Source of the DNA: Diorhabda sublineata
Lineage: Eukaryota > Arthropoda > Insecta > Coleoptera > Chrysomelidae
Reading direction: 5' to 3'
DNA: 64,000 nucleotides
Assembly (NCBI RefSeq): GCF_026230105.1
Contig: NC_079476.1
Location: forward strand, 30,618,559-30,682,558
A program made the translations under genes and the position numbers. Of this stretch, positions 11,982-24,339 are shown piece after piece (position 1 is the stretch's first letter; each line of letters opens with the position of its first letter). A model generated the notes under the pieces. It was given only the letters and a program-made list of their open reading frames with translations. It did not search any database and was not told the DNA's origin.

Positions 11982-12536
11982 CTATGTACAAATGAATTAT
12001 TAAATTGTGAGATATTGATTGTTGCCTATATTTTGTGATTGATGAATAGGGAATATAAATTGAAATTTAAATATATAGGCATAGAAACATCAGGATACAA
12101 TGATATCGAAGCGGAGGTGAGAAACCAAGCGGCAAAAGCAGTACGGACCTCAGCTAACCTGAACAAAGATTTTAAGAAATATTTTAACAGTTCAGTGCCA
12201 ACACTATGCGACTAGAAAATCTAGCTTCCCATTAGTGGTGAAGGATAATAGAATAATTGAGGAATTTAGCCTTGAAAATCACATCTAATGTCGTTGATTT
12301 AGTATAAAACGACGCAAAGTGAAGAAAAAAATATAGCTACCAAAGGGATGTCAGATATAATAAATTTTTTAAATGCGACTAGAAAGGGATTCTAGAATGA
12401 GACGCATGTTTTTATTTTTCTATTATCTTGACAAATTAGTAATAGTAATTTATTTCAATATTTTTTTTATATTACCGGTTATGATTGATATTTTTCTGTA
12501 ATAGAATTGTAGTTCAGCATACGTCAATCATCTATC

Positions 12537-12690
12537 GAATTCACGTGTTCAACAAGGATGAAAAATTAAGTTAGTCACACGTACAATAGCTCCTTCAGTT
12601 TCTCCTGATTTCATATCATTAAGAGCACTAGTAAACGCATATACCTAGACAAATACCGATATTTCCATATCCATTTTCGGACTTGGTCAT
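12537..12690 (-). pseudogene. FAS pseudo-exon 3 with active-site deletion
   Basis: The - strand reads TKSENGYGNIGICLG, matching the gene's SKMPNTNGYTNIGLCLA. It then jumps, with a frameshift, to AFTSALNDMKSGETEGAIV, matching GFVCAIKDMMLDEIDGAIV, and meets a stop a few codons later. About 28 codons holding the DTACSSS nucleophile are missing. The 5' part of the exon is replaced by a LINE tail. Confidence 0.8.
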
Positions 12691-12935
12691 TATTGCTTCT
12701 TCTTCTACTTCTTCTTCTTCCTGCTGTGTATAGGCATCATTGACTGTTTTTCTTCACGTCATTGCCTCTGCTCAGTCACCTGGGAGGTTGTCACTACATC
12801 TTTTCCTAGGTCTTCCAATGCTTCTTTGTCCTGCTGGTGATTTGTCCCTTGATATTTTCACAATTCGTTCTTCCGTCATGCGGTCAATGTGCTCATTCCA
12901 TTTTATCTTTCTTCTTGTTTCTATATTAGAAAATG
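12691..12935 (-). mobile_element. LINE 3' tail inserted at pseudo-exon 3
   Basis: The - strand encodes KIKWNEHIDRMTEERIV, then SPAGQRSIGRPRKRCSDN, the C-terminus of RTE-like insect LINEs (the GRP-K-W motif, here W to C). It is followed by a (GAA)n-rich 3' tail at about 12691-12725 that abuts the FAS pseudo-exon. This is a 5'-truncated insertion in the same orientation as the pseudogene. Confidence 0.65.
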
Positions 12936-12989
12936 TTGATATCGCAGCATATACCCCTGAAAAAATTACTCGAAAATTGATATAATAGG

Positions 12990-13980
12990 AATAAAATTTT
13001 GTATTTCATGTTCAAAGATTCAAGTGTGTTACAAATACAATTTGTGAGTTTTCTTCTCCAAATTTAATTATTTTCGTTATTTTTAAGGCTTTTCAAATTA
13101 AATATAAATATTTTCAATTAAAAATATTTTATAATAACATCTACATACCATAACTACCCTCAATTGGGAATCAACGTACCCCATCTGGGCTTTTTTTTGA
13201 AGTAGAAATTGAATTCATATCGACGAACTTAGATTTTATAAGAACGAGTTCTATAGAATTTACGGACATTTGTAACTACCTAAACTAATATAACCTTAAA
13301 TTGGACGGATCTCAATTTGATATAATAAATATTAATTAATATAATTAATATTAACAGAAATCAACAAACACAATATTTATGTCTATTGTCATTTTGAAAG
13401 TAGTTTTTTTAATTTTTAATCATATTAATTCAACATTCGTGGAAAAGCTTTTAGAGGAGCCCAAAATATGAGGATTAGTGGTAATTTACCTTTGTACTAA
13501 GTTTCATCATTGAGAAGTTATAGGGCCTCAGTGAAGCTCAAAATTTGGAAAAGAATCAATTCTCCTTTGCTACCCTTCAGTTTAAAAATATGAATTTGGT
13601 AATTAGAAGGCGACCTTGTGGTGGGTTAATCAGGGTTGATCTAACCATAAAATTTCACTGTTGATGATATTAGCCCTGTATATATATCTATATAGATACA
13701 TTTTTTGGGCGCTATATATGGTTTTTCTTAAATTTTCTTTAAAAGTTTTATTTTCAGCCCTATGCCACATCTATAATGACCTGGAACACTCTTCAAAATT
13801 TTTGTAACTTCAAAGTGCGAGGCCAATTTCTTTGGGATGATTCAGATCAACCTCAGCAAATAATAAAAATAGAAATCAAACTGTCTCGGTAAAATGCGAG
13901 CAGTGAGTATTAGTGAAACTATTTAGTTCACATTCAAAAAAAATTAGAAAAGTAATGAGTTCATTAAAAATATAAAAATA
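12990..13980. other. Pseudogene intron sequence, no gene
   Basis: AT-rich. A block near 13450-13470 (GGAGCCCAAAATATGA) recurs as similar words near 23220-23250 and, in complement, near 38500-38515, so it is probably the edge of a dispersed repeat. Nothing coding. Confidence 0.4.
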
Positions 13981-13984
13981 TTTT

Positions 13985-14610
13985 CAAATACATTGCTTAG
14001 GAATTAGTTTTCCAAAAATAATATCGTCCAAATGTAAACCGTTGCGCCCACGGCATTTATTCAATTGAGCATTAAAATTGCCTATGACGACTCGGAAGGT
14101 ATTTTTCGTAATGACTACCATTTTGTGTTTTTCTTTTAATTGTGCCAGAAAAGTAGATTTTTTAGCGTAAGCTTTAGGTTTGATATAACTCTAGAGGTAA
14201 AAGTCAATAGGTGTTAAATCGGGACAGCGTGAAAACCAATTTATGCCACCTCTTCTGAAGATCAATTTGCAACGAATTATTTTACAAACTTGTGGCAGAC
14301 ATCCACAGTTGCAGTTCATAACTGAATTGACTGACTCTTACACCAATTGAATTCTGTAAGGGTGCTTAATCATTATGTAAAATGTGAAATAATGAGGATC
14401 TAGGATCTATCTAAGTTTAAAGCAACAGCAAGCTTCGGATTAGAAAAGTCTGTCTCGTCACGACCAGACCGAGTAACACTGTCTACCTTTTCTACAGACC
14501 TTGGACGCCCGGATTTTGGTTTATCAGGTGTTGATTCGGTCTCTTCAAACTCCTCGACTCATTTTCTTCGCGCTACAATTGCCAAATTACGCTCTATAGT
14601 GACTAAATTC
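13985..14610 (-). mobile_element. IS630-like transposase relic inside the FAS pseudogene
   Basis: The - strand reads a DKPKSGRPRSV linker near 14500 and, toward lower coordinates, WFSRCPDLTPIDFYLWSYIK near 14230, the box carrying the third catalytic acidic region of this insect transposase group. It ends in LNKCRGRNGLHLDD. The middle is shortened and frames shift. It sits between pseudo-exons 2 and 3. Confidence 0.65.
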
Positions 14611-15382
14611 CATAAGAACTAGGCTACTGTGCCCATCTGAATAGCTACGTTCACGCAATAAGCAATACAATTATTTAGAACATTATTTGAAAATTGAGCA
14701 GAAATTTGTACATTAGATCAGCTCTGCTCCACAGAAACTGCAATCAATTTTTTATGCTGCTAGAAATGGAATTTCGTATGTTAATCAAAAAACTTAAAAA
14801 AATGTTTGATAAAATATGAGAGTAAAGATATGTTTATCTTGATGGTTAATAAAATATAGTTATTTAATCAACAAGTAGATTAATGAATGCGATAAATGAC
14901 GCTCATGCGCTAACGTTTGAGATCAAGAATCGCATTTCAATATAAGAGTTGGTTACAATATTCTTCCGTCGATGGCATATTTTTCTGAAGGGGAGAAAAG
15001 GAGTTTACAAATTTTATTTTATTAATTAATCACCAAATGTCGTTTTGGCTTGACGTTTTATTTTGACTTCCTTGGTTACCATGAGAACCCTCAGAATTGA
15101 TCATTAACAGAAAATCATTCATTCATGGGGTTCATTGATATATGATTTTGAGAACGTCAATGATGGATGTAAATACACGGTCAACGAAAAAAGTACTTTA
15201 ACCACTTGAAAATTTCTTTTTTCTGAAAATTTTCATAACGTAGCATGTTGATCATTTTATTATTTATTGTACAATCCATCAACCACTTCTCAATTTCATA
15301 TTGGGTGGGTAGTTGAAATAAGAAATTCAACATATTATAATTGAGAAATATTTGTATAAACATGTCTTTCAGACGTACTTAC

Positions 15383-15570
15383 CAATTTTAGATCCCCTAA
15401 GCTCATTAGGATTGTAGCCGGCATCTATTATACTTTCATACACAGTTTGTAGGAGTATTTTATGTCTAGGGTCCATAACTATAGTTTGTTTAAGGTGGAT
15501 ATTGAAATAAGATGCATCAAACTTATCAATATTTTAAATTACTCCCGATCTAGTTGGTACCTAAAACAGA
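15383..15570 (-). pseudogene. FAS pseudo-exon 2 with in-frame stop
   Basis: The - strand encodes NIDKFDASYF, then MDPRHKILLQTVYESIIDAG, then YNPNELRGSKIG and a GTAAGT donor. The functional exon 2 gives GVDKFDASYF, MDPRHRMVLEAVHESIIDAG and YNPSELRGGRIG at the same places. A TAA stop lies three codons before the IDKF block, and the 5' end is degraded, with another stop where the gene has LWGMP. Confidence 0.85.
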
Positions 15571-15828
15571 CTACGATGCTTATGATTGTCATAAAGTTGA
15601 GAGCTTCAGGCCATCTCCTTGTTTGCAATACTGATAATTATACACACTCAGTATCATATATACTTAGAGCAAGTACATGTGGGTACTATTTTTAGGGTAG
15701 ATTGGAGATATTCCGGTCCTTTGAATATATTCCATAATCGAATCTTTCAGTGATTTCATGCTTCGCGAACAACAGATGTAAATCAATATTATAAACTTTA
15801 GTTTTTTACCTCTTATACCCTTTTATTT

Positions 15829-15957
15829 TTTTGTTGCTGAATTGTCTTTATTTTAGGTCTCTTCTGATTCAAATACCAAAACGTCAATTTTTCATCTGTC
15901 TTAAAATCTAATTTTCAAACAGAAGAGATCTTACATCAAGGCAATTCAGCAACAAAT
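15829..15957. repeat. Foldback element with ~45-bp arms
   Basis: Left arm TTTGTTGCTGAATTGTC onward to TAGGTCTCTTCTG pairs with the right arm running CAGAAGAGATC to GCAATTCAGCAACAAA. The ~25-bp centre holds AAAACGTCAATTTTT, a word shared with the Penelope-like copy at 30030-30060. Likely a non-autonomous relative of those elements. Confidence 0.6.
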
Positions 15958-15959
15958 AT

Positions 15960-18900
15960 ACTTTGTTCATCATATCATTATAGATGAAATTTTATTTAAA
16001 TTATAAAAAATAAAAAACAGACTTATGTGCTTTTTGGCAACACATTTCACAACTTCGCCAACTCAATCTTTTTCCATTATCCATATATAAGACACATAAT
16101 AAATCATCAATAAGCTCAATTCCCAAATAATCTTCTATCTCTTCATTGTCTTTCTTCTTAGTTTTTTGTGATAACAGTTTAGATATTTTTTTTTGTTCAA
16201 ATATTGTTCTTTTCACCAAAAAAAAATTTTAAATAGTTTTTTTTGCTTTTTTTTGTTTTGATGGAAGTCAAAAGTATTTTATTTCTTCAAAAGAAAGTGA
16301 AAAGTCGTATGGACTAAAAACTGGATGTAACATCTTCCCAGAGGACATGTACGGCTTAGGCATTGTTGAAAAACAAAAGCATCAAAAACTATAAAGTCCT
16401 GTCGTGAGGTTACGACGATCTGTCTTACTGGCACGACTCTAAAAAGATTTAAGAAATCGAATGAATAAAGTAGCCTCCAAATTGGAATCTTTCAAACAAA
16501 TAGTTCGTATACAGCAAAGTTTCAGTTTACAAGACATATAGATGTGCAGCAGAAATAAAAAACCTCAGAAACGAGATATCGAATAAGCAACAATGCAGAA
16601 TACTACATAGTAATATGGGACAATGATAGCTAAACACGTGGATGAAAACAAGCTCGAATTAGTCTTGGATTGAAAAATTGCTAGGAAAAATACTTAAAAA
16701 CTTAAAGATTATCCACAGATGAGAAAATGATTGGCAATTCACCTCATAGGAAATAATACAGAACATTTTGGAAGTAACTGTTAAAAATTAAGCTATTTTT
16801 TTGATCGGCCTTGAAAATATTTTATCAGTTTTATCAGGATGTGATGATCAATAAAAGAATTCATTTAAACAATTTTATCAAAAATCGCACTAGAAGTTAA
16901 AAAATGTAATTTTTGGCGTGAATTTTGGTATTTAAGAGTTATTTAAATGGAAGAAGTCGATGACGACAACAACAAAGTTGAAAGAGTACATTACGGTCGT
17001 ACGGTTGATCTATAATCTTTTTGAAGATAATCGATAAACACAATCTCAAGACTATCCTAAAAAACGGTAGCCATCACTTTTCCGTCTCTACCTGTTTCCG
17101 ACAGTCTTTTTTCGATTTAGGAGATTAGAGGTGGATCTCAGTTACCTCTACAATTATGAATTGAAATACTGTATTACTTGCGTTAAGTCAATAAGGCCTG
17201 GCAAATATTCATTCAAATACGCCTTTGGCCGAAAGTGACCAAAGTTACCTAATCCTACTGTCGTCTAATACTATTTATGAATTTTTTGGATGATTGCAGT
17301 TTTAGGTAGCTCTAAACTCTCATCAACTGTCAAGCTGCTGTGGCCGTTTGAAATCAGCTGCTTAAAATTTTACGGTCTTGAATGATGGTGCAGTCTTCAC
17401 ATACAATATTTAACTCCACTATCATTTGATTATACGTATTGCCCTCTAAAAAAATACTCACTTATAAGATTCCTAGCTTATATTGATAGGAGCTGACATT
17501 TTCTTGTTGATAATGAGAACTTTTCAGATAATTATCCTACTATCATAGAATGACAAAACGCAAAATTGCATATTTCCTAGTCAGACTTAAACCTGCGACC
17601 ATTTGACTGCAAGGTGACGTCCTAATCACGCGACGGTCAACGCATTTTTGTTATTGACCGTCCATATTAATGTATGAAATCATCATTAATTTAATAAATA
17701 ATTTTTCAGTAATTAAACTTCGAATCGGCTTGTTTTGCATAAAAATTAAATCAATAAATTCACGTGATATAAAATATTTCACAATTTTTGGATTGGATCC
17801 GTTGTCATCAAAAGCGAAAAGGCTTCATTTAAATGAAGTTTGTTAAAAAATAATTAAACTATCAAATTTGTAGAAGTCTTTAAGTTAGTTTGTGAGCTTG
17901 CTATCACAAAATTTGTAATTCTATTATTTTTATATTACGTTACAATAATATTGAACTAATTCATATATAACAATGATTATCTTGTGGATATCTTGCATTA
18001 TTTTCGCTTACAAGATCGACAACATTGTACAAAGCTTTTTTCAAATCATTTATGTTGTTGTACTGCGGAAATCTTCCCGATATTCCAGAAATAACAATGT
18101 CATTTTCTTCGTTATTCTGCCTTTTAGAGCACAACTACAAATGTTATTGTCTTATTGTTAAATTGTTCCCTGTTTCTTAGAACTTGAGTATATATATTGA
18201 ATTTTAAACAGGTCGAAAAAATATGAATATGTTAATGTTTTACCTTTTAGTATTCAAGCTTACAGAATAGTTACACTAAGGAAAAAGATATTGTTGTTTC
18301 TATTAGACTCGATCAAATACACAGTTTAGTTATTTACTTCAAGAGTATGTGTGAAATGTATCGTTGACAAAAAGCCGCTTACGACTCAAGATATAGATAT
18401 TCTGAAAATGGTCTTTCACATACAGGACTAGAAAAAAATAGGCAAACGAAACTTGATCTTTTTCCGATCTCCTGGTGTTGTCTAAAATTAAAATAAAAAT
18501 CATTGTTGATATCATGAAAAAATTGTCATGCTTTCCAAGATTTCTTTTAACAAAATCCAATTATTTCAAATGTTGTTTTTCTATTTAAACTCTCCAATAA
18601 ACTAAAAAAAACTAAAATTATTTCGTTAGCAATAACTTTGATAATTTCCTATACATACCTTCAAATCACCACCAAAAACGATATGCGCGAAGAAAGGATC
18701 TTTTTAACGGTAATTTTAGTATTTTGTACAATGTTGCTACTTTTTATACACCAATCATGCAACAAGATTCATATAAACGAGATAAGCAAACTAGACATTC
18801 AAAACGGGGCGTTTGGCTGTTAATCAAACCAGAGTACTGACTTTCTACTTTCCACAAGGGTCTAGAGAACTTTTCGGAAACTAACCCTGGTTCAGGTAGA

Positions 18901-20075
18901 TCCCCTATCAGCTGTTTGTAGATCCTAACCGAACGAGATATAGATCACAGTTTCCGAAGGTCGCGTTCAATTTTCGGTAGAAATTTTAAATTTAAAACAT
19001 GATATACTAGAACTTTCCATATTCATTACATTTTTGCGTGTTAATTTTTCCATGATATAATAGATTCTAGATAATAATTCTAATCGAGCAGGATTTTCCA
19101 TCTCACACGGATTCATTCAGGTCAATATTAAAAAGTATTGAATGCCGAAAAGTGCAAAAGCTGCAAATCTCAGTAACCTACCAATGATATTGCCTCTGAG
19201 AATTAATAGTAGTTAACCATTTGAGGTAAAGAAATAATTTTTGAGTTTGAAAAACCATAGACAAATGAAACAACCTGTCAGCTGATCGAATTTATCCACC
19301 GGTCTACCGGTGGGTAAATGCGAAAAACTAGATTTATCATTTTCTGACAATAATGGATGAAATTTCGGCGGTTCTGATTCTTAATGAGCGTGGGTGTGGA
19401 TTCCATCAAACTGACTGAACATTTCATCATATCATTTTTTACTTCTAAGTAGAGTTTGTAGAGTTTTTTGTTGAGCTAATTTCTATACAAGTAGTTCACT
19501 TAGTTGTCCAACACAAAGCAATTATCTTCTAATTAGTCAACCATGATTTGATTATATGTGAGGTTCATGTGTTCAGTCTAGAAATAACTTTCTCACGAAA
19601 CTTGATCAAAAATATCTCTGTAGGATTTAAACATGTTATATTCGAAGTTTCTGAGTGTAGTTTCCAGCATTTTGTGTAATTTTTTCCCCGTATCTACATT
19701 TTGTGATCAAAATAAATAGAAGATGATAACTCAATACCTAACTCTTATTTAGAGTTTGGCTTGGGTGACATCTTCAAAATTATATTTTCATATGGGATAA
19801 TGGAATTAAGTTGTAAGTACATATGTTATGGTTCTTGCCACACAAATTTTCTATGAAATATCTCACAATTTTTGAAAGAACGTTAACATTCGTTTTTTTC
19901 TTTACCGCAATCAACTTAATTAACTTAAATAGTTTAATACCAAATTGGTAGTTTTGTTGCCAATCTTTAGTTTTATAAAATTTAGTTTCTCACGTTTGAA
20001 ATTATGGGTTTATGAAGAAATTATGTTAATTTTTGGAGCTAAGAAATTTCTGCATTTGTTTTTCAGAAGCTACTT
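15960..20075. other. No gene recognised
   Basis: AT-rich sequence. The - strand frame at 16001-16219 (72 codons, lysine-rich) and the + strand frame at 18638-18823 have no motif or splice context I can support. The stretch 16440-16830 has composition like old transposon sequence but no identifiable domain. Confidence 0.4.
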
Positions 20076-20079
20076 AATT

Positions 20080-20470
20080 TTCATTGGAATGTAACATTTT
20101 CAACAGTAGTTGAATGAAATGAATGTAAAATCTGTTGCTTAAAATTATTTCTTTCGAAAAAATTTCTTTGGTAATATCTCTGCATACTTACAAACGACAA
20201 AGACCCATCCTCAATATTTAGACAATGAACTTTTCCATTTCCGCGACATATATAAAGTTCTTTACACATTAGTTTAGATATAACCTCTTCTGATGTCTGA
20301 AGTTGCTTTTCATCAAGCGATTTCTTGAATTTGCAAACAGAAAGTAATTAACGAGAGCTATATCAGATAAATATGGTAGATGAGACAATAAATCATACCG
20401 TAGCTTATTTCAACAAGAATAACAAACGAATGGACAAGTGCAATGTCGTGTCTTCAACAAGATGTCAACA
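20080..20470 (-). mobile_element. Mariner-type transposase C-terminal relic
   Basis: Across frames the - strand gives LLSHLPYLSDIALVNYFLF, a degraded 'PPYSPDLAPSDYHLF' box with its aspartate environment, followed by a region like the end of mariner transposases (GNGKVHCLNIEDG in place of the usual YF terminus). Frameshifted throughout. Confidence 0.5.
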
Positions 20471-20479
20471 AATCAGCTT

Positions 20480-21485
20480 TTTAGTCTTTCTTCGTTATTC
20501 TAAATAACCAATAAAGATCTTTGGAATCAATCTTCAATTAATTCCCACTACCTTACAATATATTGAGTTTATTTATACCATTGCAGATTTCGTATGGAAA
20601 AAAAATTCAGTGGTCTTTGAGAGTACGTACAATTTATGAACGATGTTGTAGATCATTTTAATATGTATTGAAATAAATTATGAAGTTCAGACAGTTTAAG
20701 CCCATTCAATGTTAAAATTCAATTTATTTAATTAGTTCTATGATTTTATTTCAATTTTATTATTATTAATATATTGCTTTAGTGTACCTAGAGTTCGTGT
20801 ATGCCAAGTGGAACAATGTCACTATAACATGAATTATTAACATTCTTCCAATTTTATTTACTATGTAAAATTATTTATATTCAATTGTCCACCATATGAG
20901 CTCCAGTCTATAGAGCTTTCTCATTCACATTCCGGAAGTTATTATTTTTTACCTTATCTGGTATAGGATCTTCCAACTATTTGCCCTCTAAAGAACAAAT
21001 CATTGTCAATTCTTCTGCTCCAGCCCTTTACTGTGCTTCAGCACTCGTAGATTTTTCTTGTAATTTGCGTTAACTTTGTCTAACATGTCGTTATCTGTCT
21101 TCTATAATGTCTATGTCTCACATGAATATATTCGCGCAGATGTTATCCATCAATGTCATCAACGTTCTTATGCTTCCATACATTTGTGCTCTTTTGGCTT
21201 TTATTTTTATTCTAATTTAATTAAATGATACTTCGCAGAGCAATTCCCCACATTTTTTTGGGATCGAGATTATCACAGCTCATAGCAGACTCTTATTCTA
21301 GTCAGTTTTTTCATCTTTTCCTACAACTTTTTTTTCTCCGTACACAAGCATTTCTCGCGTAACTTTATTCCCTCCTGACTTCTAGTTATCTTATTTATCT
21401 TTTAATATACTCATAATACGTCTATCGCTCCTCAAATACTATATAATACTAATACAATTGTCTTGCGTTTCTTGAGGATTCCTTT
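20480..21485. other. No gene recognised
   Basis: AT-rich to pyrimidine-rich sequence. No domain or repeat structure that I can support before the tandem array begins. Confidence 0.4.
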
Positions 21486-21489
21486 ATCG

Positions 21490-22400
21490 TTATAGGTAAG
21501 GTGAATTCAAATCTTAAGCTGCTTATACATGTGCCGCTTATGACCCAGCATATTCGTTTATGTTAATATACACGTAACTCCCATTCTGAGTGGTCTACGT
21601 ACACGAATCTGACAATACAACAGCGAAAAACACCCTCTTCATCTCTTAGATTACTAGACAGCCAACTTTCCTTGTGGTTAAGTCCACATCTCAAGCTGCT
21701 TCTACATATGCGGCTTATGACCCAGCACCAACGCTTATGACAATATACAAACAATTCCCATTCCTTGTAGTCTTCGTATTTGGATAAGCAATACCACAAC
21801 GAAAAACACCTTAACTTAGACTAGTAGATAGCACTCGTGGTGAAATCTAAATCTTAAGCTACATATACATGTGTCGCTTATGAACCAGCACCACCGTTTA
21901 TGTTAATATACATATAACTTCCATTCCAATCGATTTTGTAGTTGAATTAGACAATACTACAGCGAAAAACACCCTGTTCATTCCTTATACTACTAGAAAG
22001 CCCCCTTTCATCGATGTCCAACATGAAGCATTCCTATCTCCATTTTCGGATGCTAGCAGGGGCCTATCAACGACTTCCCGAAACCTTCGACGACGATTCT
22101 CCTCTCGTTATAAGGTAAAAACCAAATCTTAAGCTGCTTATGTGTCAATTATAACTCAGCACCACTGTTTATGTCAACATACACATAACTCCCATTCCAA
22201 GTTGTCTTTGTATTGGAATTAAACGATACTACAGTGAAAAACACCTTCCTCACTACTTAGATTACTGGACTACATTCTTTGAGGCCCAAGAGGAAACTCA
22301 TCACTCTCTTCGGATGCTAGTAGCGGCCTACTAAGAACAAAACTTCCTAGCCTTCGTGGGCGATTTCCTTATCGCTATTAGATAAAATCCAAATCCAAAC
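21490..22400. repeat. Tandem repeat array, four units
   Basis: Four units begin with AAATCTTAAGCTGCTTATAC or a variant, at about 21509, 21685, 21849 and 22124. Shared internal words are CCGCTTATGACCCAGCA, TAACTCCCATTC and GCGAAAAACACC. Units 3 and 4 are ~275 bp; units 1 and 2 are ~164-176 bp because a ~100-bp tail (with CTTCGGATGCTAG and a CG-richer end) is missing. A copy of the tail's last ~30 bp precedes unit 1. This is a diverged satellite-like array or the tandem part of an unidentified element. Confidence 0.75.
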
Positions 22401-22819
22401 CTGATGATCTAGTTCATCAGTAAATGCATCGTAGCTGTATCTGCCCTTACGCCAACTTGGTCTAATTCAATTCAGTTTTTCAGCGAGATATTTTTCTCCA
22501 TTCAATCCTCAATTTCACCTCCGACAGACACGATGTGAGCACCACCCTTCTCCGAAAAGAAATAACATCCCAAATTCAACCACTATAAAGTAAAATATTC
22601 CTATAACATCCTAAAACAAAACCATATTCCACATCAATGATTTCTAATCTAACGAAGAAATTAAATCAATGAAATTCTGCATCTATTTTCATTTCCAGAA
22701 ATGTTTCAATAAGATTGATAATTTTTGACTATGCTGTTAATTGCTACCGTACCCACATTTTTGTAATAGTTGAGACTAATGCAAAAATTAAGAAACTATA
22801 TCTAACACCAACAAGTTTT

Positions 22820-23080
22820 ATTTCAAATCCTGATCTATCACTCTCTCCAATGTTTCTGTGTAAGAAACTGGTGATAAGACGCTATGATATGGGATTGGTA
22901 ACGAATAGACCAACCCGTCTTAGTCCTTTCGGGTTCGGAATTATCACTACTTCCACCTCTTTCCATTGTTTACGAGCAAGCTGGATTTAAAGACTCTAAT
23001 AAAGTGAGGAGTAAATATTTTCAATGCCTGTTGAACTTGACATGGATACCATGACTTCCCTATTCGGTGAGTTGTACATA
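22820..23080 (-). mobile_element. LINE reverse transcriptase relic
   Basis: The - strand reads RKQWKEVEVVIIPNPKG, a good match to the 'W.....V.IPKPGK' start of the RT domain. It is followed by a degraded SYRPISLTSF-like block (read as SYRLITSF). Heavily decayed. Confidence 0.5.
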
Positions 23081-23089
23081 GAAGAACCG

Positions 23090-24335
23090 CTGGCTTAATA
23101 GGAGTAGACAGATTCACTTTTATAGAACGTACTACAAAAATTTATTTTAAAAATATTGGATAATGTCAATCCACGACTATATAGGCTGTATAGGCTACAT
23201 AAGAACAAACATAGAATAGAGGCGAATAGGAGAGCCAAAAATATGACAGTTGAGGGTAATTTAACTCTATACCAAGCTGCATCCCTTAGAATTGATACAT
23301 TAGAATAAAAACCATTCAAAGAAAAATCAAATTGATAATATTATAGCAAAAGCACGAATTTTTATAATTTGAAGGAACTGCTGGAAATGATCTCTATTTT
23401 CTCTTAGGTACTAAATCATTCTCTCTAAAAATTGATGATGATCTTTTCTTAACACATGACATTTGACTGTAATGCGATTCCTTAGTTTTTATCGGAAATC
23501 AACTTGAGAAGAATAAACAGACTTTTCTAACGTAACCCAAAGAAAGTAATCGTATTTATTCAGGTGAGTGGGGTGGTCATTCTTGAAGAAAATTATCCCC
23601 TTTTTCAATCCACTTATTTGGGTATTGACAATAAAATGAGGTGGTGATCATATATAAAACAATGTTCCAATCTCAATCGTCATAATAAATAATTGAATCA
23701 ATTCGTGTATTTTGGAGAAACTCGATTTGGTGAAATAGCTTGGGCAAGAAGGCAGCTCTACGATAGAAATATCGAAGAGTTATTACATATGTGTTTTCAT
23801 CTGGATACTCATGATAGTTATGCATATTTGTAATATCCATATAAGTAACAACATGCCTCTTGAGCCAAGAGAATATTCTTTTGAAAGTGTATATCCTACG
23901 TGAAATGGACAGAAATTCAATCAAGTCTTCAGGTAACAACACATAATTTTATTGAGTAGATATGATTTAAATGAATAACGGATTACAGAAAAAACATCAT
24001 CAAATTTTTATTGCATACAAAATTGACAGTAATTGAAAGTAAAAAAACTGAAAACCTTGTGATGCCTGACAGTATGTTAATTTGTCAAAAAATGCCCTCG
24101 GCATATTTTGAATCCTTTCAGTCTCATATATATTGCACTTTGGCTCTAATTCGATCTTTCCGTTCTTGGAGAGCTTGAGGTTAATCCTTTTAGACTTCAA
24201 ATAGACCTAAAGAAAAAATAGAGTGGGGATAAATCAGATGACCTTGCCGACTAGAGGTCGGCATATGTCTCCAACGCTCATAAGTCTGGCCACGCTGTCG
24301 AAAAAGATTAAAAGGGAGCATATACGTGGTACAGT
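23090..24335. other. No gene recognised
   Basis: Two - strand frames (23673-23942, 89 codons; 24000-24200, 66 codons) show no family signature, signal peptide or splice context. Treated as non-coding. Confidence 0.4.
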
Positions 24336-24339
24336 TGTT

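Larger units (their letters stand above)
11388..15570 (-). pseudogene. Fatty acid synthase paralogue, broken (relics of exons 2, 3, 5, 6)
   Basis: Four blocks on the - strand, in the same order as the exons of the + strand FAS gene at 29597, encode KS segments: exon 2-like (15383-15570), exon 3-like (12537-12690), exon 5-like (11743-11981) and exon 6-like (11388-11500). Exon 5 has the same length and an open frame. The others carry stops, frameshifts or deletions, including loss of the KS active-site cysteine. No exon 1, exon 4 or AT-onward relics were recognised. A LINE and an IS630-like element lie between the blocks. This is an inactive duplicate arranged head-to-head with the working gene. 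Confidence 0.8.

Noticed and set aside
11675..11995. 106-codon + strand frame
   Set aside because: It is the mirror of the intact FAS pseudo-exon 5 on the - strand.
12740..12985. 81-codon + strand frame
   Set aside because: It is antisense to a LINE C-terminus clearly readable on the - strand.
15462..15695. 77-codon + strand frame
   Set aside because: It lies opposite FAS pseudo-exon 2; the - strand explains the sequence.
16001..16219. Lysine-rich 72-codon - strand frame
   Set aside because: It begins beside poly(T)/poly(A) runs and has no domain, splice site or neighbour that would support it.
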